DNA of 64,000 nucleotides from CAVSWT01 sp963746735 (GCA_963746735.1 CAVVCO010000026.1:62001-126000); one strand, 5' to 3'; positions 50,507 to 60,618 are shown, numbered from the stretch's first letter. The notes: generated from the sequence alone by a model not told the origin. A program made the numbers and translations.

Positions 50507-51517
50507 ATGTACGACGAAAATGAAAATAAGGATCATGAGACAAATAATATAGAAGAAATTAATAATCCTGAAATCATCCATGAAGATTATGAAGAGGACC
50601 AATATGGTTTTTCTTTAAAGCGCGATATACATGCTAAGTTGTCACCATACGCAGTTGCATTTATAAGTTTATTTGGCGGATTTATTGAATACCAGGTTTT
50701 AGGTGCAATCTTAATGGTATTATTATTTGGTCTTAATATTGAAAATGCGCCGGCTAATGGAATGAGATTAATAACTATGGCAGGAGAAGTTTTGTTTATG
50801 CTTCTGCCGGCACTAATATTTACTAAATTAGTTTATGAAGACATAACTAATATAATCCGTGCTCATAAAGTTAAAATAATTGAGGTTGCATTATTTTTAA
50901 GCGGGTTAATAGTACTCTTCTTTTTGTTTCAAGATTATCTTTACATACAAGATTTTATAATAAATAAGTTAGCTGCTCAATCAAGCATTATCCATTCAAT
51001 AAAATCAGCCTTTGATGGTATGAATGATTCAGTTGAAAAAACATATTTAAATTTAATAACACCCCATAATTTTTTTGATAAGATTTTAATTGTTATTGTC
51101 ATCGCATTAGTACCTGCGATTTGTGAAGAAGTTTTGTTTCGAGGATTAATTCAAAGAAGCTTTGAGATGAAGATGAAGCCTGTTTGGGCTGCTTTAATAA
51201 CTGGATTATTCTTTGGCCTATTTCATGTGAATCCTTACGCTTTAATTCCTTTAGTTGCTCTTGGTTTTTATTTTGGATTTGCTGTTTATACCAGTAATTC
51301 CATTTTGGTTTCCATGGTTTTACATTTCACTAACAATTTTATTTCGGTTGTGCTATTTTTTATTATAGGAAATGAAGATTTAATTAATTCAAATGTTAAA
51401 GGCGATGTTGAGTTAGGTTCTGCAATCTTCTATTTCGTTTTGTTATTAATACTTTTCATTGGAATTATAATTTTTATTAATAGATATTATTCACGAAAGA
51501 AAATCAATAGGAGGTAA
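50507..51517 (+). CDS. CPBP-family intramembrane glutamic endopeptidase
   Basis: 336 residues with an acidic cytoplasmic N-terminus and about eight membrane helices. Motif 1 EEVLFRG (EExxxR), motif 2 FGLFHVNPY and motif 3 LHFTNN place it in the CAAX protease/bacteriocin-processing (Abi) family. It probably cleaves prenylated or membrane peptides; no bacteriocin gene is nearby. Begins a tight run with the DUF2007 gene (2-bp gap) and cdsA. Confidence 0.9.
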   Translation: MYDENENKDHETNNIEEINNPEIIHEDYEEDQYGFSLKRDIHAKLSPYAVAFISLFGGFIEYQVLGAILMVLLFGLNIENAPANGMRLITMAGEVLFMLLPALIFTKLVYEDITNIIRAHKVKIIEVALFLSGLIVLFFLFQDYLYIQDFIINKLAAQSSIIHSIKSAFDGMNDSVEKTYLNLITPHNFFDKILIVIVIALVPAICEEVLFRGLIQRSFEMKMKPVWAALITGLFFGLFHVNPYALIPLVALGFYFGFAVYTSNSILVSMVLHFTNNFISVVLFFIIGNEDLINSNVKGDVELGSAIFYFVLLLILFIGIIIFINRYYSRKKINRR

Positions 51518-51519
51518 AT

Positions 51520-51870
51520 ATGCCAGTCTGCCCAAATTGCGATTACGAATATGTTGATGGTGTAACTTTTTGTCCTGATTGCGGAACTGCCCTGGTTGAT
51601 GAGGAACTCTATTCAAAACCTGAAGAGTGGACAGAGAATAATTGGGAGGTTGTTTATACATCCGACCAGGTTTATGAAGTTGAAATGATTAGAGATAATC
51701 TTCAGGGTGCTGGAATTGAAGCAGTTATTCTATCACAAAAAGATAGTAATTTCCCAACTCCCGGTGACTTATCAACTGTTAAGCTCCTGGTTAAAAAAGA
51801 TGATGTTTCTTCAGCATTAAATTTTATTCAGCAGGTTAAGTCTCAAAGTAACGAAGAGGAAGAGGAATAG
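51520..51870 (+). CDS. Zinc-ribbon plus DUF2007 protein
   Basis: 116 residues: an N-terminal zinc ribbon (CPNCDYEYVDGVTFCPDCG), then a DUF2007 domain (WEVVYTSDQVYEVEMIRDNLQGAG, split here) and a Glu-rich tail. AGGAGG inside the end of the previous gene positions the ATG. The small domain resembles PII-like/GlnB-fold signal proteins; function unknown. The stop overlaps the cdsA GTG. Confidence 0.85.
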   Translation: MPVCPNCDYEYVDGVTFCPDCGTALVDEELYSKPEEWTENNWEVVYTSDQVYEVEMIRDNLQGAGIEAVILSQKDSNFPTPGDLSTVKLLVKKDDVSSALNFIQQVKSQSNEEEEE

Positions 51871-52694
51871 TGACTCTCAGCAATCATTCAGCTAGAGTTT
51901 TAGTTTCCATTATCGCTATCCCTTTCGTAATTGCAGCCAGTTATTTTGGTAAGCTGTTCTTTTTTATATTGGTTCTCGGTATTGGATTAATTTCATTGTA
52001 TGAATTTTCAGGCTTATTAAAAAATAAAGGCAGCAATCCAGGAGTTTGGCTGGGATATGCCGGAGTTATAATATTAATAACTTCCAATTATATTTTTTTT
52101 GCTGATACTTTATCGCTATTAATTCTCTTTGTTGTTATAGTTTCTGCTGTTGAACTGTTTCGTAATTCCGGTTCTGCTTTATATAATATTGGGGGACTGC
52201 TGCTCTCAACTTTATATGTTGGATTTTTTGCAGGCTCTCTTGTAGGCATTAGAGAGTTTTACCCGAACGTAGGTAATCTATATTTACGCGGAGGGTATAT
52301 AATTATTTCAATGCTGGCTGCAATTTGGCTTTGTGATTCCGCAGCTTACTATGGTGGAACTAAATTAGGAAAGCATAAGTTGTTTCCAAGAGTTAGCCCT
52401 AAAAAAAGCTGGGAAGGAGCTATATTCGGATTTGTATTTGCAGTCATCACAATGATCTTAGCTAAATTTTTAATACTTGATTTCCTTTCATGGACTACAA
52501 TAATTTCATTTGGAATTATCATTGGTATTGGCGGACAGGTTGGGGATTTGATCGAATCTCTTTTTAAGAGAGATGCGGGAGTAAAAGATTCTTCCGCTTT
52601 AATTCCGGGCCATGGCGGAATTTTCGATAGATTCGATTCTTTATTATTTACTGCACCTTTAATTCTTTTGTATTTAAAGTATATAGGAAGATGA
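51870..52694 (+). CDS. cdsA: Phosphatidate cytidylyltransferase
   Basis: 274 residues, about seven membrane helices, and the signature near the C-terminus: SPKKSWEGA, then GDLIESLFKRDAGVKD and PGHGGIFDRFDSL. Makes CDP-diacylglycerol from phosphatidic acid and CTP, the entry to phospholipid synthesis. GTG start overlapping the DUF2007 stop (TAGTG). Confidence 0.96.
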   Translation: MTLSNHSARVLVSIIAIPFVIAASYFGKLFFFILVLGIGLISLYEFSGLLKNKGSNPGVWLGYAGVIILITSNYIFFADTLSLLILFVVIVSAVELFRNSGSALYNIGGLLLSTLYVGFFAGSLVGIREFYPNVGNLYLRGGYIIISMLAAIWLCDSAAYYGGTKLGKHKLFPRVSPKKSWEGAIFGFVFAVITMILAKFLILDFLSWTTIISFGIIIGIGGQVGDLIESLFKRDAGVKDSSALIPGHGGIFDRFDSLLFTAPLILLYLKYIGR

Positions 52695-52744
52695 TTTTAT
52701 AATTTTTTTAGATAAAATGAAAATTAACATTTAAGAAAGATTTG

Positions 52745-54061
52745 ATGAGTTCTAAAAAGCAAAAGGTAAGTGTAATTACATTGGGATGTTCTAAGAACAC
52801 AGTGGATTCAGAAAGATTAATGAATCAATTGAAGGTTAATAATCTAAATTTAATTGATGATCCGAATAAATCAGATACTGTTATTATTAATACTTGCGGA
52901 TTTATTGAAGCAGCAAAACAGGAATCTATTAACACAATACTGAATGCAGTTGAATTAAAGAAAAATAATAAAATTAAAAAAGTAATTGTTGCCGGATGCC
53001 TTTCTGAACGTTATAAAAAAGATCTTGAAGTTGAAATTCCAGGCGTAGACGTTTATTTCGGAACAGAAAATTATGAGGGAATTCTAAAAGAACTTGGCGG
53101 CGAATTAAAATATGACCTTTTAGGCGAAAGAGTTTTAACTGCTCCTTCACATACAGCTTATCTGAAAATTTCAGAAGGCTGCGATCACCCTTGTTCATTT
53201 TGTGCTATACCATTAATGCGCGGATTGCATCATTCAAAACCTATGGACGAGCTTGTTAAGGAAGCAGAGTTTCTCGCCAGGAATAATACTAAGGAACTAA
53301 TTATCATAGCTCAAGATACTACTGACTATGGAATCGATATTTATGGCAGAAGAAATTTAAGTGAGCTGTTGAATAGATTAAGTGAAGTAGAAGGGATAGA
53401 ATGGATTAGACTTATGTATGCTTATCCATCAAAATTTCCGGATGATTTGATTGATACTATCGCTTCTAATCCAAAAATTTGTAAGTATGTGGATATTCCG
53501 TTGCAGCATATTTCCGATGATGTATTAAAATCGATGCGGCGTGGCGTTACTACAAAACGAACTTATGAATTGTTAAATAAATTAAGAGAAAAAATTCCGG
53601 ATATAACTCTACGAACAACTTTTATTACTGGTTATCCTGCTGAAAAAGACGAGCACTTTAAACAGCTATGCAGCTTTATTGAAGAAATAAAATTTGATAG
53701 AATAGGAGTATTTACTTACTCAGTTGAAGAAAATACTTCTAGTTTTATTCTTGGAGATCCTGTTCCGGAAAAAGAAAAGAACTATAGAAAAGAAACTTTG
53801 ATGGAAATCCAGAAAAATATTTCACTTAATAAAAACGAAGAACTTGTTGGTAAAGAATTGAAAGTACTTGTTGATGGAATAGAAGGAGATTATTATATCG
53901 GGCGCTCTTACCGGGATGCTCCTGAAGTAGATGGAGAAATTTTAATTCCTAAAATAGATAGTGAAATTGTCATTGGAAATTTCTATAATGTAAAAGTAGT
54001 TAATTTTAATGAATATGATCTTTACGGGAAGATAATTTCTTCCGGGAGCGAATTACAATGA
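52745..54061 (+). CDS. rimO: Ribosomal protein S12 methylthiotransferase
   Basis: 438 residues. N-terminal MTTase domain with ITLGCSKNTVDSE, NTCGFIEAAKQES and AGCLSERY, radical-SAM CxxxCxxC (GCDHPCSFCAIP) and a C-terminal TRAM domain. LGCSKNTVDSE and NTCGFI are RimO marks, against miaB at 40.8 kb. Methylthiolates the conserved Asp of S12. The ATG at 52745 is preferred to the TTG one codon earlier. Overlaps the next gene by 4 bp (ATGA). Confidence 0.96.
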   Translation: MSSKKQKVSVITLGCSKNTVDSERLMNQLKVNNLNLIDDPNKSDTVIINTCGFIEAAKQESINTILNAVELKKNNKIKKVIVAGCLSERYKKDLEVEIPGVDVYFGTENYEGILKELGGELKYDLLGERVLTAPSHTAYLKISEGCDHPCSFCAIPLMRGLHHSKPMDELVKEAEFLARNNTKELIIIAQDTTDYGIDIYGRRNLSELLNRLSEVEGIEWIRLMYAYPSKFPDDLIDTIASNPKICKYVDIPLQHISDDVLKSMRRGVTTKRTYELLNKLREKIPDITLRTTFITGYPAEKDEHFKQLCSFIEEIKFDRIGVFTYSVEENTSSFILGDPVPEKEKNYRKETLMEIQKNISLNKNEELVGKELKVLVDGIEGDYYIGRSYRDAPEVDGEILIPKIDSEIVIGNFYNVKVVNFNEYDLYGKIISSGSELQ

Positions 54062-55332
54062 AACTTACTTTACTATTAGTCTTTTTTGTATTCCTTTTTA
54101 TTGCCAATTCACAAGTTGAAAATGCGGGTAAATCAAAATCATATTTAGGTGAACCTAAATACTATATCGATTTCTTGAATTTTAAAGGTAAAGAAAAAGA
54201 TAAAACTCGGCTGGATGTTTTCGTTCAAGTGCCATACAAAGTAATACAGTTTGTAAAATCGGAAAATGAGTTTATTGCTAATTATAATGTTACGATTTCA
54301 GTATTTGATGAAGATAAAAATACTCTGTTCGTAGAAAAATCATGGACTGAAAAATTAAAATCACAAAAATTTGAACTTACTATTTCAAAAGATAATTACA
54401 ATTTAAGTCTCCGGTCTTTTGAGTTATTACCTGGTAAATATTTAATTCGTTCAATTGTTGAAGATCAAGATTCTAGGAATGAATATAAATCTGAGAACTT
54501 GGTAACCGTAAAAGATTTTTCAAAGCTTCCTGCGGTAAGTGATATAATGTTGATTTCAAAAGAAACCGTGGTTGACGGTGAAACAAAAATTCTTCCAAAT
54601 GTATCGCGAAATGTATTGGCACAAAATGAGGGGCTGCCTTTCTTTTTTGAAGTTTATTCCGATTCTTCCGGAAGTTATAAAATTGAATATGCTTTAAAAG
54701 ATAAAAAAGACATCATTTTTGATTCTACAATGACTAAAAGATTAGATTCAACTCATACCCAGATTTTTGCTAAAATAAAGAATAAAGATTTAAGCCTTGG
54801 TGGTTATGAATTAGTTGTGAGCATCGAAAATAATGATGGAAAAATTCTTGCCATAACATCGAAAGCATTTTTATCAAGATGGATTGGGATTCCAAGCAGT
54901 GTAAGAGATTTAGATAAGGCAATTGCTCAATTAATTTATATTGCCTCCAGCAGTGAAATTTCTGATATGGAAGATGCAAAAACTAAAGAAGAAAAAATTA
55001 AATTATATCTTGATTTCTGGAAGAAAAAAGATCCTACTCCAAACACTGAAGAAAACGAAGTCAGAGATGAATATTATAGAAGAGTTGCTTATGCCAATGA
55101 AAATTTTAGTCATTATATTGAAGGATGGAAATCCGACAGAGGAATGGTATTTATAATTTTAGGCCCGCCGAATAATGTTGATCGTCATCCGTTTGAATAT
55201 GATTCAAAACCATATGAGGTATGGGAATATTATAACTTAAGTAAAGATTTTGTTTTTGTTGATGAAACCGGTTTCGGTGATTACAGGCTTGTAACTCCTA
55301 TGTACGGAGATTTATACCGGTATAGACAATAA
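54058..55332 (+). CDS. GWxTD-domain secreted protein
   Basis: 424 residues: signal peptide (MKLTLLLVFFVFLFIANSQ), a long beta-rich middle region, and a C-terminal GWxTD domain (GWKSDRGMVFIILGPPNNV, WEYYN). The domain is restricted mainly to FCB-group bacteria and its function is unknown. Translationally coupled to rimO. The stop precedes a PfkB kinase by 64 bp. Confidence 0.88.
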   Translation: MKLTLLLVFFVFLFIANSQVENAGKSKSYLGEPKYYIDFLNFKGKEKDKTRLDVFVQVPYKVIQFVKSENEFIANYNVTISVFDEDKNTLFVEKSWTEKLKSQKFELTISKDNYNLSLRSFELLPGKYLIRSIVEDQDSRNEYKSENLVTVKDFSKLPAVSDIMLISKETVVDGETKILPNVSRNVLAQNEGLPFFFEVYSDSSGSYKIEYALKDKKDIIFDSTMTKRLDSTHTQIFAKIKNKDLSLGGYELVVSIENNDGKILAITSKAFLSRWIGIPSSVRDLDKAIAQLIYIASSSEISDMEDAKTKEEKIKLYLDFWKKKDPTPNTEENEVRDEYYRRVAYANENFSHYIEGWKSDRGMVFIILGPPNNVDRHPFEYDSKPYEVWEYYNLSKDFVFVDETGFGDYRLVTPMYGDLYRYRQ

Positions 55333-55396
55333 AAGTTATTATAAAATTCTATTGTTTTTTATTGATCTCTTCTTTTAAAAATAATTTCCTAAGCAA

Positions 55397-56359
55397 ATGA
55401 TTCTTACTGTAACTTTAAACCCGCTTCTTGAAAGAAGATTTACTTATAATGAAATTCATTCTGGCAAAGAAAATAGAAATGGGGTTGAAGAAAAAAAAGC
55501 AGGTGGTAAAGGAATTAATGTAAGCCGCCAATTGAATCAATTTAAAATTGATAACCTTGCATTTACTTTTTTAGGAGGGGCAAACGGGAAAACATTAAAG
55601 GAAGTAATTGATAAAGAAGGGATAAAATTTTCCGCAATTAAAACTAAAAATGAAACCCGTGAAGCAGCAATAATTATTGAGAAGAACAAAAATTCACTTA
55701 CCACTTATTTTTCAAAAAACACAAACATACAGATAAATGAAGTTGAGGAATTTAAATCAAAGCTTGAAAAAATGATTGAAACTTGTGAGATGGTAATCTT
55801 TTCAGGCAGTTCGCCTTGTAATGAAACAGATTCGATTTACCCTTTTGGTATAAACATCGCAAATAAGCTTGATAAAATTTCAATTTGCGATACATATGGA
55901 AAACATCTTAATTCTTGTTTAGAAGCCGCACCAACTATTGTACATAATAATATTTCGGAATTAGAAAATTCACTAAGTGTAAAAATTAAAAATGAAAATG
56001 ATAAGCTTGATTTTTTAAATCATCTTTATAAAAAGGGAATTAAGCAAGCTTACTTGACTGACGGCGCTAAACCAATTTATGCTTCTAATTTTGATTATCA
56101 TTTTAAATTAGAAAATCCAACAATAAAAACTATTGATGCTACTGGAAGCGGAGATGCATTCACTGCAGGAATTGCATACGCCTGGCATAATAATTTAACT
56201 TTTAATGAAGGAGTTTTATTTGCTGCTAAGTTAGGAATATTAAATGCATCGAAATTTGAAGCTTGCAACATTAACTTTGACGAAGTTAACAATTTTAAAT
56301 TAGAGCCAAAATTATTTCCTATCGGGAAACAAATGAAAACAAGTAATGCTCCTGCTTAG
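55397..56359 (+). CDS. PfkB-family sugar kinase, 1-phosphofructokinase-like
   Basis: 320 residues with VTLNPLLERRF, GGKGINVSRQL and the catalytic DATGSGDAFTAG (Asp base in GSGDAF). Closest in pattern to FruK/LacC hexose-phosphate kinases, making fructose 1,6-bisphosphate or tagatose bisphosphate. No PTS gene is nearby, so the substrate is open. Its end overlaps the Omp85 gene by 14 bp. Confidence 0.88.
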   Translation: MILTVTLNPLLERRFTYNEIHSGKENRNGVEEKKAGGKGINVSRQLNQFKIDNLAFTFLGGANGKTLKEVIDKEGIKFSAIKTKNETREAAIIIEKNKNSLTTYFSKNTNIQINEVEEFKSKLEKMIETCEMVIFSGSSPCNETDSIYPFGINIANKLDKISICDTYGKHLNSCLEAAPTIVHNNISELENSLSVKIKNENDKLDFLNHLYKKGIKQAYLTDGAKPIYASNFDYHFKLENPTIKTIDATGSGDAFTAGIAYAWHNNLTFNEGVLFAAKLGILNASKFEACNINFDEVNNFKLEPKLFPIGKQMKTSNAPA

Positions 56360-58112
56360 TAAAAAAATATCCCTTTTTATTTTTGTTATCATTTCTTCTT
56401 TACACGCACAAATAATTGAATCAATTAATATAAATGGTAATGATGTTTTTAGCCAGCAGGAAATTTTATCTTGGGCTGAAATTAGTGAAGGCATGCGAGT
56501 TTACCCTGGTATTTCAGACTCAATAAAAACCCGGGTGATGTCAAATTTAGGATATAGAGGATATCTTCATAGCCATCTTGATCTATCTGAAAACTTATCT
56601 GAGAATGATTCGCAAAAAGTAAATTTGGAAATTAATATTAAGGAAGGGGATCCAACCTATGTAAATAAAATTTACTTTGCAAAAAAGGATTCTATTTTTG
56701 AAAATGAAATAGAAAAAATGTTTCAAGATTTAAAAGGACAAATTTTCGACAAATTTGAAATTGAAGTAGATATTAATAATATACTGACCCTCCTTGAAAA
56801 CAAAGGTTATCCGTTTTCAAAAATAACTATTAACTCAACTTATTTTTATTATGATTCTACTGACAATGAAAATTTTGTTGACTTGCATTTAAGTCTCGAC
56901 AAACAGCTTATTAGTAAAATCGATAAAATAGAAATTACAGGAAACACCACAACAAAACCTTATGTTATTACCCGAGAATTAAGGCTGGAAAAAGGCGAGT
57001 TGTATTCACAAAAAATGATTGATGATATTCCTTCTAAATTAAATAAGCTTCGTTTTTTTGAACCGGTCAATACTCCTAAGTTTTATTTCAACTCTAAAAA
57101 TGAAGGAGTGCTGGTAATTAACGTTAAAGAAAAACAGACTAACAATTTTGATGGAATAATTGGTTACATACCGCCGGCTATTCAAGGAGAGAAGGGTTAC
57201 ATCACAGGCTTAGTCAACATAAGTTTAAGGAATTTATTCGGTACAGGCAGAGCTGCGGCAATTAGATGGCAGCAAATAAACCGGAACTCGCAAGAACTTG
57301 AATTAAAATATTTGGAACCTTGGATTTTCGGTTATCCCTTTAATCTTAATGGTTCATTGTACCAGAGAAAGCAGGACAGCACTTATGTGCAAAGAACGCT
57401 TGAAGGCGGACTTGAATTTTTGGCTACGCAAGATATTTCCGCGGCATTAACTATATCTTCAGAATCTACAATACCGACTGAAAATACAGGCTCAGGTTTT
57501 ACAGTCTATAATTCAAGTTCATTTAGTACAGGCATAAACTTAACAATTGATACACGTGACGATCCTTACGCTCCAACTCAAGGATTGCTTTTTGTTAATT
57601 CGTATTCATTCAGCCGTAAAAGAATATATGGGCCTGCTCAGTATATTACGGAAGATCTCGAAACAAAAATCAATTTGCAAAGAATAAGTGTAAGCCTATC
57701 TACTTTTTATGAATTATTTAATAGGCAAATTCTAGCACTAAGCTTAAATGGAAGAGAGCTGCGAGGTCCATTTTTTGAAGAAAGTGATTTATACAGATTA
57801 GGCGGAACAAACACTTTACGCGGATACCGCGAAAATCAATTTTTAGGATCAAGAATATTTTGGAGTAATTTAGAATATAGATTTTTATTAACTCAACGAA
57901 CATTTGCTTTCGTATTTTTAGATACGGGTTATTATTTAAGGAACGCAGATGTAGAAAGAAGTATTTTAAAGCAGGAAGCATTTAAATATGGTTATGGAAT
58001 AGGTTTAAATTTGCAGACTGGCTTGGGAGTTTTGGGAGTAAGTTTTGCTCTTGGTCAAGGTGATTCTTTTTCCGAAGGTAAAATTCATTTTGGATTGATA
58101 AATGAATTTTAA
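56346..58112 (+). CDS. Omp85-family outer membrane protein (BamA/TamA-like)
   Basis: 588 residues: signal peptide (KKISLFIFVIISSLHAQ), about three POTRA domains (~20-265; e.g. IDKIEITGNTTTKPYVI) and a 16-strand-type beta barrel with the Omp85 loop-6 motif RGY (GGTNTLRGYRENQFLGS). Shorter than canonical BamA (~800 residues, five POTRAs), so it may be a TamA-like or second Omp85 protein rather than the essential BamA. Aromatic C-terminal residue (LINEF) fits barrel insertion. Confidence 0.88.
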   Translation: MLLLSKKISLFIFVIISSLHAQIIESININGNDVFSQQEILSWAEISEGMRVYPGISDSIKTRVMSNLGYRGYLHSHLDLSENLSENDSQKVNLEINIKEGDPTYVNKIYFAKKDSIFENEIEKMFQDLKGQIFDKFEIEVDINNILTLLENKGYPFSKITINSTYFYYDSTDNENFVDLHLSLDKQLISKIDKIEITGNTTTKPYVITRELRLEKGELYSQKMIDDIPSKLNKLRFFEPVNTPKFYFNSKNEGVLVINVKEKQTNNFDGIIGYIPPAIQGEKGYITGLVNISLRNLFGTGRAAAIRWQQINRNSQELELKYLEPWIFGYPFNLNGSLYQRKQDSTYVQRTLEGGLEFLATQDISAALTISSESTIPTENTGSGFTVYNSSSFSTGINLTIDTRDDPYAPTQGLLFVNSYSFSRKRIYGPAQYITEDLETKINLQRISVSLSTFYELFNRQILALSLNGRELRGPFFEESDLYRLGGTNTLRGYRENQFLGSRIFWSNLEYRFLLTQRTFAFVFLDTGYYLRNADVERSILKQEAFKYGYGIGLNLQTGLGVLGVSFALGQGDSFSEGKIHFGLINEF

Positions 58113-58122
58113 AGCAGTAGAA

Positions 58123-58170
58123 AACCTTCAAGGTTTGCGCCTCATTAACGCAACATTAACCTTGAAGGTT
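58123..58170. repeat. Palindromic intergenic repeat
   Basis: AACCTTCAAGGTT (58123-58135) and AACCTTGAAGGTT (58158-58170) are exact reverse complements, and each arm is itself nearly palindromic. An inner TTGCG/CGCAA pair extends the stem. Similar AACCTTGAAGGTT repeats are common in this group. It lies in the 81-bp gap before the prenyltransferase start. Confidence 0.6.
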
Positions 58171-58193
58171 AAGACAAAGTGATAAATAATTTT

Positions 58194-59030
58194 ATGCAAA
58201 TTAAAAATCCTTACATACAAATAATTCGTCCACTAAATGTGGTCATTACTTTTTTCGTGATTATAGTTGCAGCAGTAATTTGTATTGCTGGTGATTTTTT
58301 CAAAATAGATATTCTGCTCGCTGCAATTACAGGCGGATTAACTGCCGCGTCAGGAAATATAATTAATGATTACTACGATATCGAAGTTGATAAAATCAAT
58401 AGACCTGAAAGGCCTTTAGCTTCAAATAAAATATCAATTAGAGCAGCTTTAAATTTTTATTTAACTTTAATGTTCCTTTCTGTAGTTCTTTCATTTCAAA
58501 TTAATTTTGATGCATTTCTAATTGTTGTAATTACTCAAACAATTTTATTTTTGTATTCATACAAACTTAAGCGTACCGTGTTGATTGGAAATATCACTGT
58601 TTCTTTTCTTACCGGGCTGGCATTTATTTTTGGCGGAGTTGCTGTTAACAATTATGCTGGCGCCTTTATTCCTGCTGTTTTTGCATTTCTAATTAACTTG
58701 ATTCGTGAATTAATAAAGGATATTGAGGATATTCCCGGCGATAATCAAATGGGAATTAAAACACTTCCATTAAAAATTGGAATTCATAAAACCAAACATT
58801 ATTTATTAATCGTTTCCGCTTTTTTAATTCTTTGCACTTTCTATCCATTCATAACAGCGCAATATAAAATTGAATATTTCATATTTGTGATGATAATAGT
58901 TAATCCTATTTTAGTTTATGTAATTAAATCTTTATTCGAAGATGATTCAGCTAGAAACTTGAATAAGTTAAGTTTTATTTTAAAATTAGATATGATTTTT
59001 GGATTAACCGCAATATTCCTTGGTAAATGA
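58194..59030 (+). CDS. UbiA-family prenyltransferase
   Basis: 278 residues, about eight helices. The two Asp-rich motifs are NDYYDIEVDKINRPERPL and KDIEDIPGDNQMG, binding Mg-prenyl diphosphate. Pattern fits geranylgeranylglycerol-phosphate geranylgeranyltransferase or a quinone/haem prenyltransferase relative; the acceptor cannot be told. The ATG at 58194 is preferred; an in-frame GTG at 58179 is possible. Stop overlaps the rnhB ATG. Confidence 0.88.
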   Translation: MQIKNPYIQIIRPLNVVITFFVIIVAAVICIAGDFFKIDILLAAITGGLTAASGNIINDYYDIEVDKINRPERPLASNKISIRAALNFYLTLMFLSVVLSFQINFDAFLIVVITQTILFLYSYKLKRTVLIGNITVSFLTGLAFIFGGVAVNNYAGAFIPAVFAFLINLIRELIKDIEDIPGDNQMGIKTLPLKIGIHKTKHYLLIVSAFLILCTFYPFITAQYKIEYFIFVMIIVNPILVYVIKSLFEDDSARNLNKLSFILKLDMIFGLTAIFLGK

Positions 59031-59674
59031 AAAATTTTGACAATTCATTTCTAACAGACAAAATTAAATTGTTGGCCGGAACCGATGAAGCCGGAAGAGG
59101 GCCGTTAGCCGGTCCTGTAGTTGCCGCTGCAGTAATCTTTTCACCTGACGTTTTTATAAAAGGAGTTAACGATTCTAAGCAGCTAAGCGAAAACGAAAGA
59201 GAAGAGTTAGTCCCGATTATTTTAGATAAATGCCTAGCGTCTGCTGTTACAGCAATTTCTCACACCGAAATAGATAGAATAAATATCCTTCAAGCTTCTC
59301 TGCTTGCGATGAAAACTTCGATAAATAGGCTCTCAATTCAACCTGATATTATTTTAGTTGACGGCAATAAATCCTTTGCTCACAAGGTTCAGGCTATTCC
59401 AATTGTAAAAGGTGATGCAAAATCATTTTCAATTGCCGCTGCCTCTATTCTTGCGAAAGTTGCACGGGATAGAATTATGAAAAGACTTTGTCCGAAGTTT
59501 CCGCAATACTTATGGTCAAAAAATAAAGGTTACCCCACTAAACAGCATATTGAAGCAATAAAAATTTACGGACCAACAAGATTTCATAGAAAAACATTTT
59601 TAAAAAATATTTTGTCGGAAGAATCACTTTCTGACTTTGCATTGAATTCCGAAGATGAAAATAAAATCTGTTAG
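59027..59674 (+). CDS. rnhB: Ribonuclease HII
   Basis: 215 residues with DEAGRGPLAGPVVAAAV, VDGNKSF and ASILAKVARD, the three conserved acidic regions of RNase HII. Removes RNA from RNA-DNA hybrids, including single ribonucleotides. Coupled to the prenyltransferase by ATGA; yraN follows 44 bp later, a frequent pairing. Confidence 0.96.
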   Translation: MKNFDNSFLTDKIKLLAGTDEAGRGPLAGPVVAAAVIFSPDVFIKGVNDSKQLSENEREELVPIILDKCLASAVTAISHTEIDRINILQASLLAMKTSINRLSIQPDIILVDGNKSFAHKVQAIPIVKGDAKSFSIAAASILAKVARDRIMKRLCPKFPQYLWSKNKGYPTKQHIEAIKIYGPTRFHRKTFLKNILSEESLSDFALNSEDENKIC

Positions 59675-59718
59675 TATTTTATATCCTGTAATTTATTCTT
59701 TAGATTAAAAATAAAATT

Positions 59719-60084
59719 ATGTCTCAAGCTTCAAAAGAAATCGGCGATAAAGGCGAGGAAATTGCGGCTGAATTGTTAGTTGAAAAAGGTTATGAAATTG
59801 TTGAAAGAAACTATCGATTTGGCAAAGGTGAAATAGATATAATCGCAAAAACACCGGACAAAAAATATTTAGTTTTTGTTGAAGTAAAATCCCGGAAGAA
59901 TCTGGAATTCGGTGAACCCGAGTATGCGATCACAAAAAATAAAATGGGACAGTTAAGGAGAATCGCGTCAGCGTATATTTACGAAAATGTACCTGAAGAT
60001 ATTGATTTTAGAATGGATGTAGTTGCAATTTTATTTCGTCAAAATAAAAAACCTTTAATAGAACATTACGAGAATGCTTTTTAA
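59719..60084 (+). CDS. UPF0102 (YraN) endonuclease-fold protein
   Basis: 121 residues with GDKGEEIAAELLVEKGYEI, NYRFGKGEIDIIA and FVEVKSRK, the nuclease-like YraN family pattern (E, D, ExK). Biochemical role uncertain. Follows rnhB as in many bacteria and precedes dctQ by 6 bp. Confidence 0.92.
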   Translation: MSQASKEIGDKGEEIAAELLVEKGYEIVERNYRFGKGEIDIIAKTPDKKYLVFVEVKSRKNLEFGEPEYAITKNKMGQLRRIASAYIYENVPEDIDFRMDVVAILFRQNKKPLIEHYENAF

Positions 60085-60090
60085 ACTTTT

Positions 60091-60618
60091 ATGAAATTCA
60101 TTAAAGCATACATAAAAATTGTTGATAAGTTAAATTCAAAATTGGGATATTATATCTCATGGTTAACATTGCTGCTGGTTTTAATTACCTGCTTTGATGT
60201 TTTCACCAGATATATTCTAAACGAAAGCAGTGTTGCATTGCAGGAACTGGAATGGCACATATTCTCAATAATATTTTTGATGGCTGCTTCTTATACTTTA
60301 ATAACCGATGACCATGTGCGCGTAGATGTTTTTTATTCAAGATTTACTGATAAACAAAAAGCCTGGGTAAATTTTGTTGGAGCTATTTTATTTTTAATCC
60401 CATTTTGTATATTGGTAATTTATTCATCAAAAAATTTCGTTATAACTTCATTTCAATTTAAAGAAACATCGCCTGACGCAGGTGGACTGCCTGCCAGGTA
60501 TATAATCAAATCATTTATTCCTGTCTCATTCATATTTTTGTTCTTGCAGGGAATATCTTTAGCATTTAAATCTTTTCTAGAAATAAAAAATCACAACAAT
60601 TTGGCAGAGAATAAATGA
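60091..60618 (+). CDS. TRAP transporter small membrane subunit (DctQ type)
   Basis: 175 residues with four helices; FTRYILN in the first third and LEWHIFSIIFLMAASY as in DctQ proteins. Bridges the binding protein and the large permease. Stop overlaps the dctM-type ATG by 4 bp. The matching binding protein is encoded convergently at 62-63 kb. Confidence 0.92.
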   Translation: MKFIKAYIKIVDKLNSKLGYYISWLTLLLVLITCFDVFTRYILNESSVALQELEWHIFSIIFLMAASYTLITDDHVRVDVFYSRFTDKQKAWVNFVGAILFLIPFCILVIYSSKNFVITSFQFKETSPDAGGLPARYIIKSFIPVSFIFLFLQGISLAFKSFLEIKNHNNLAENK

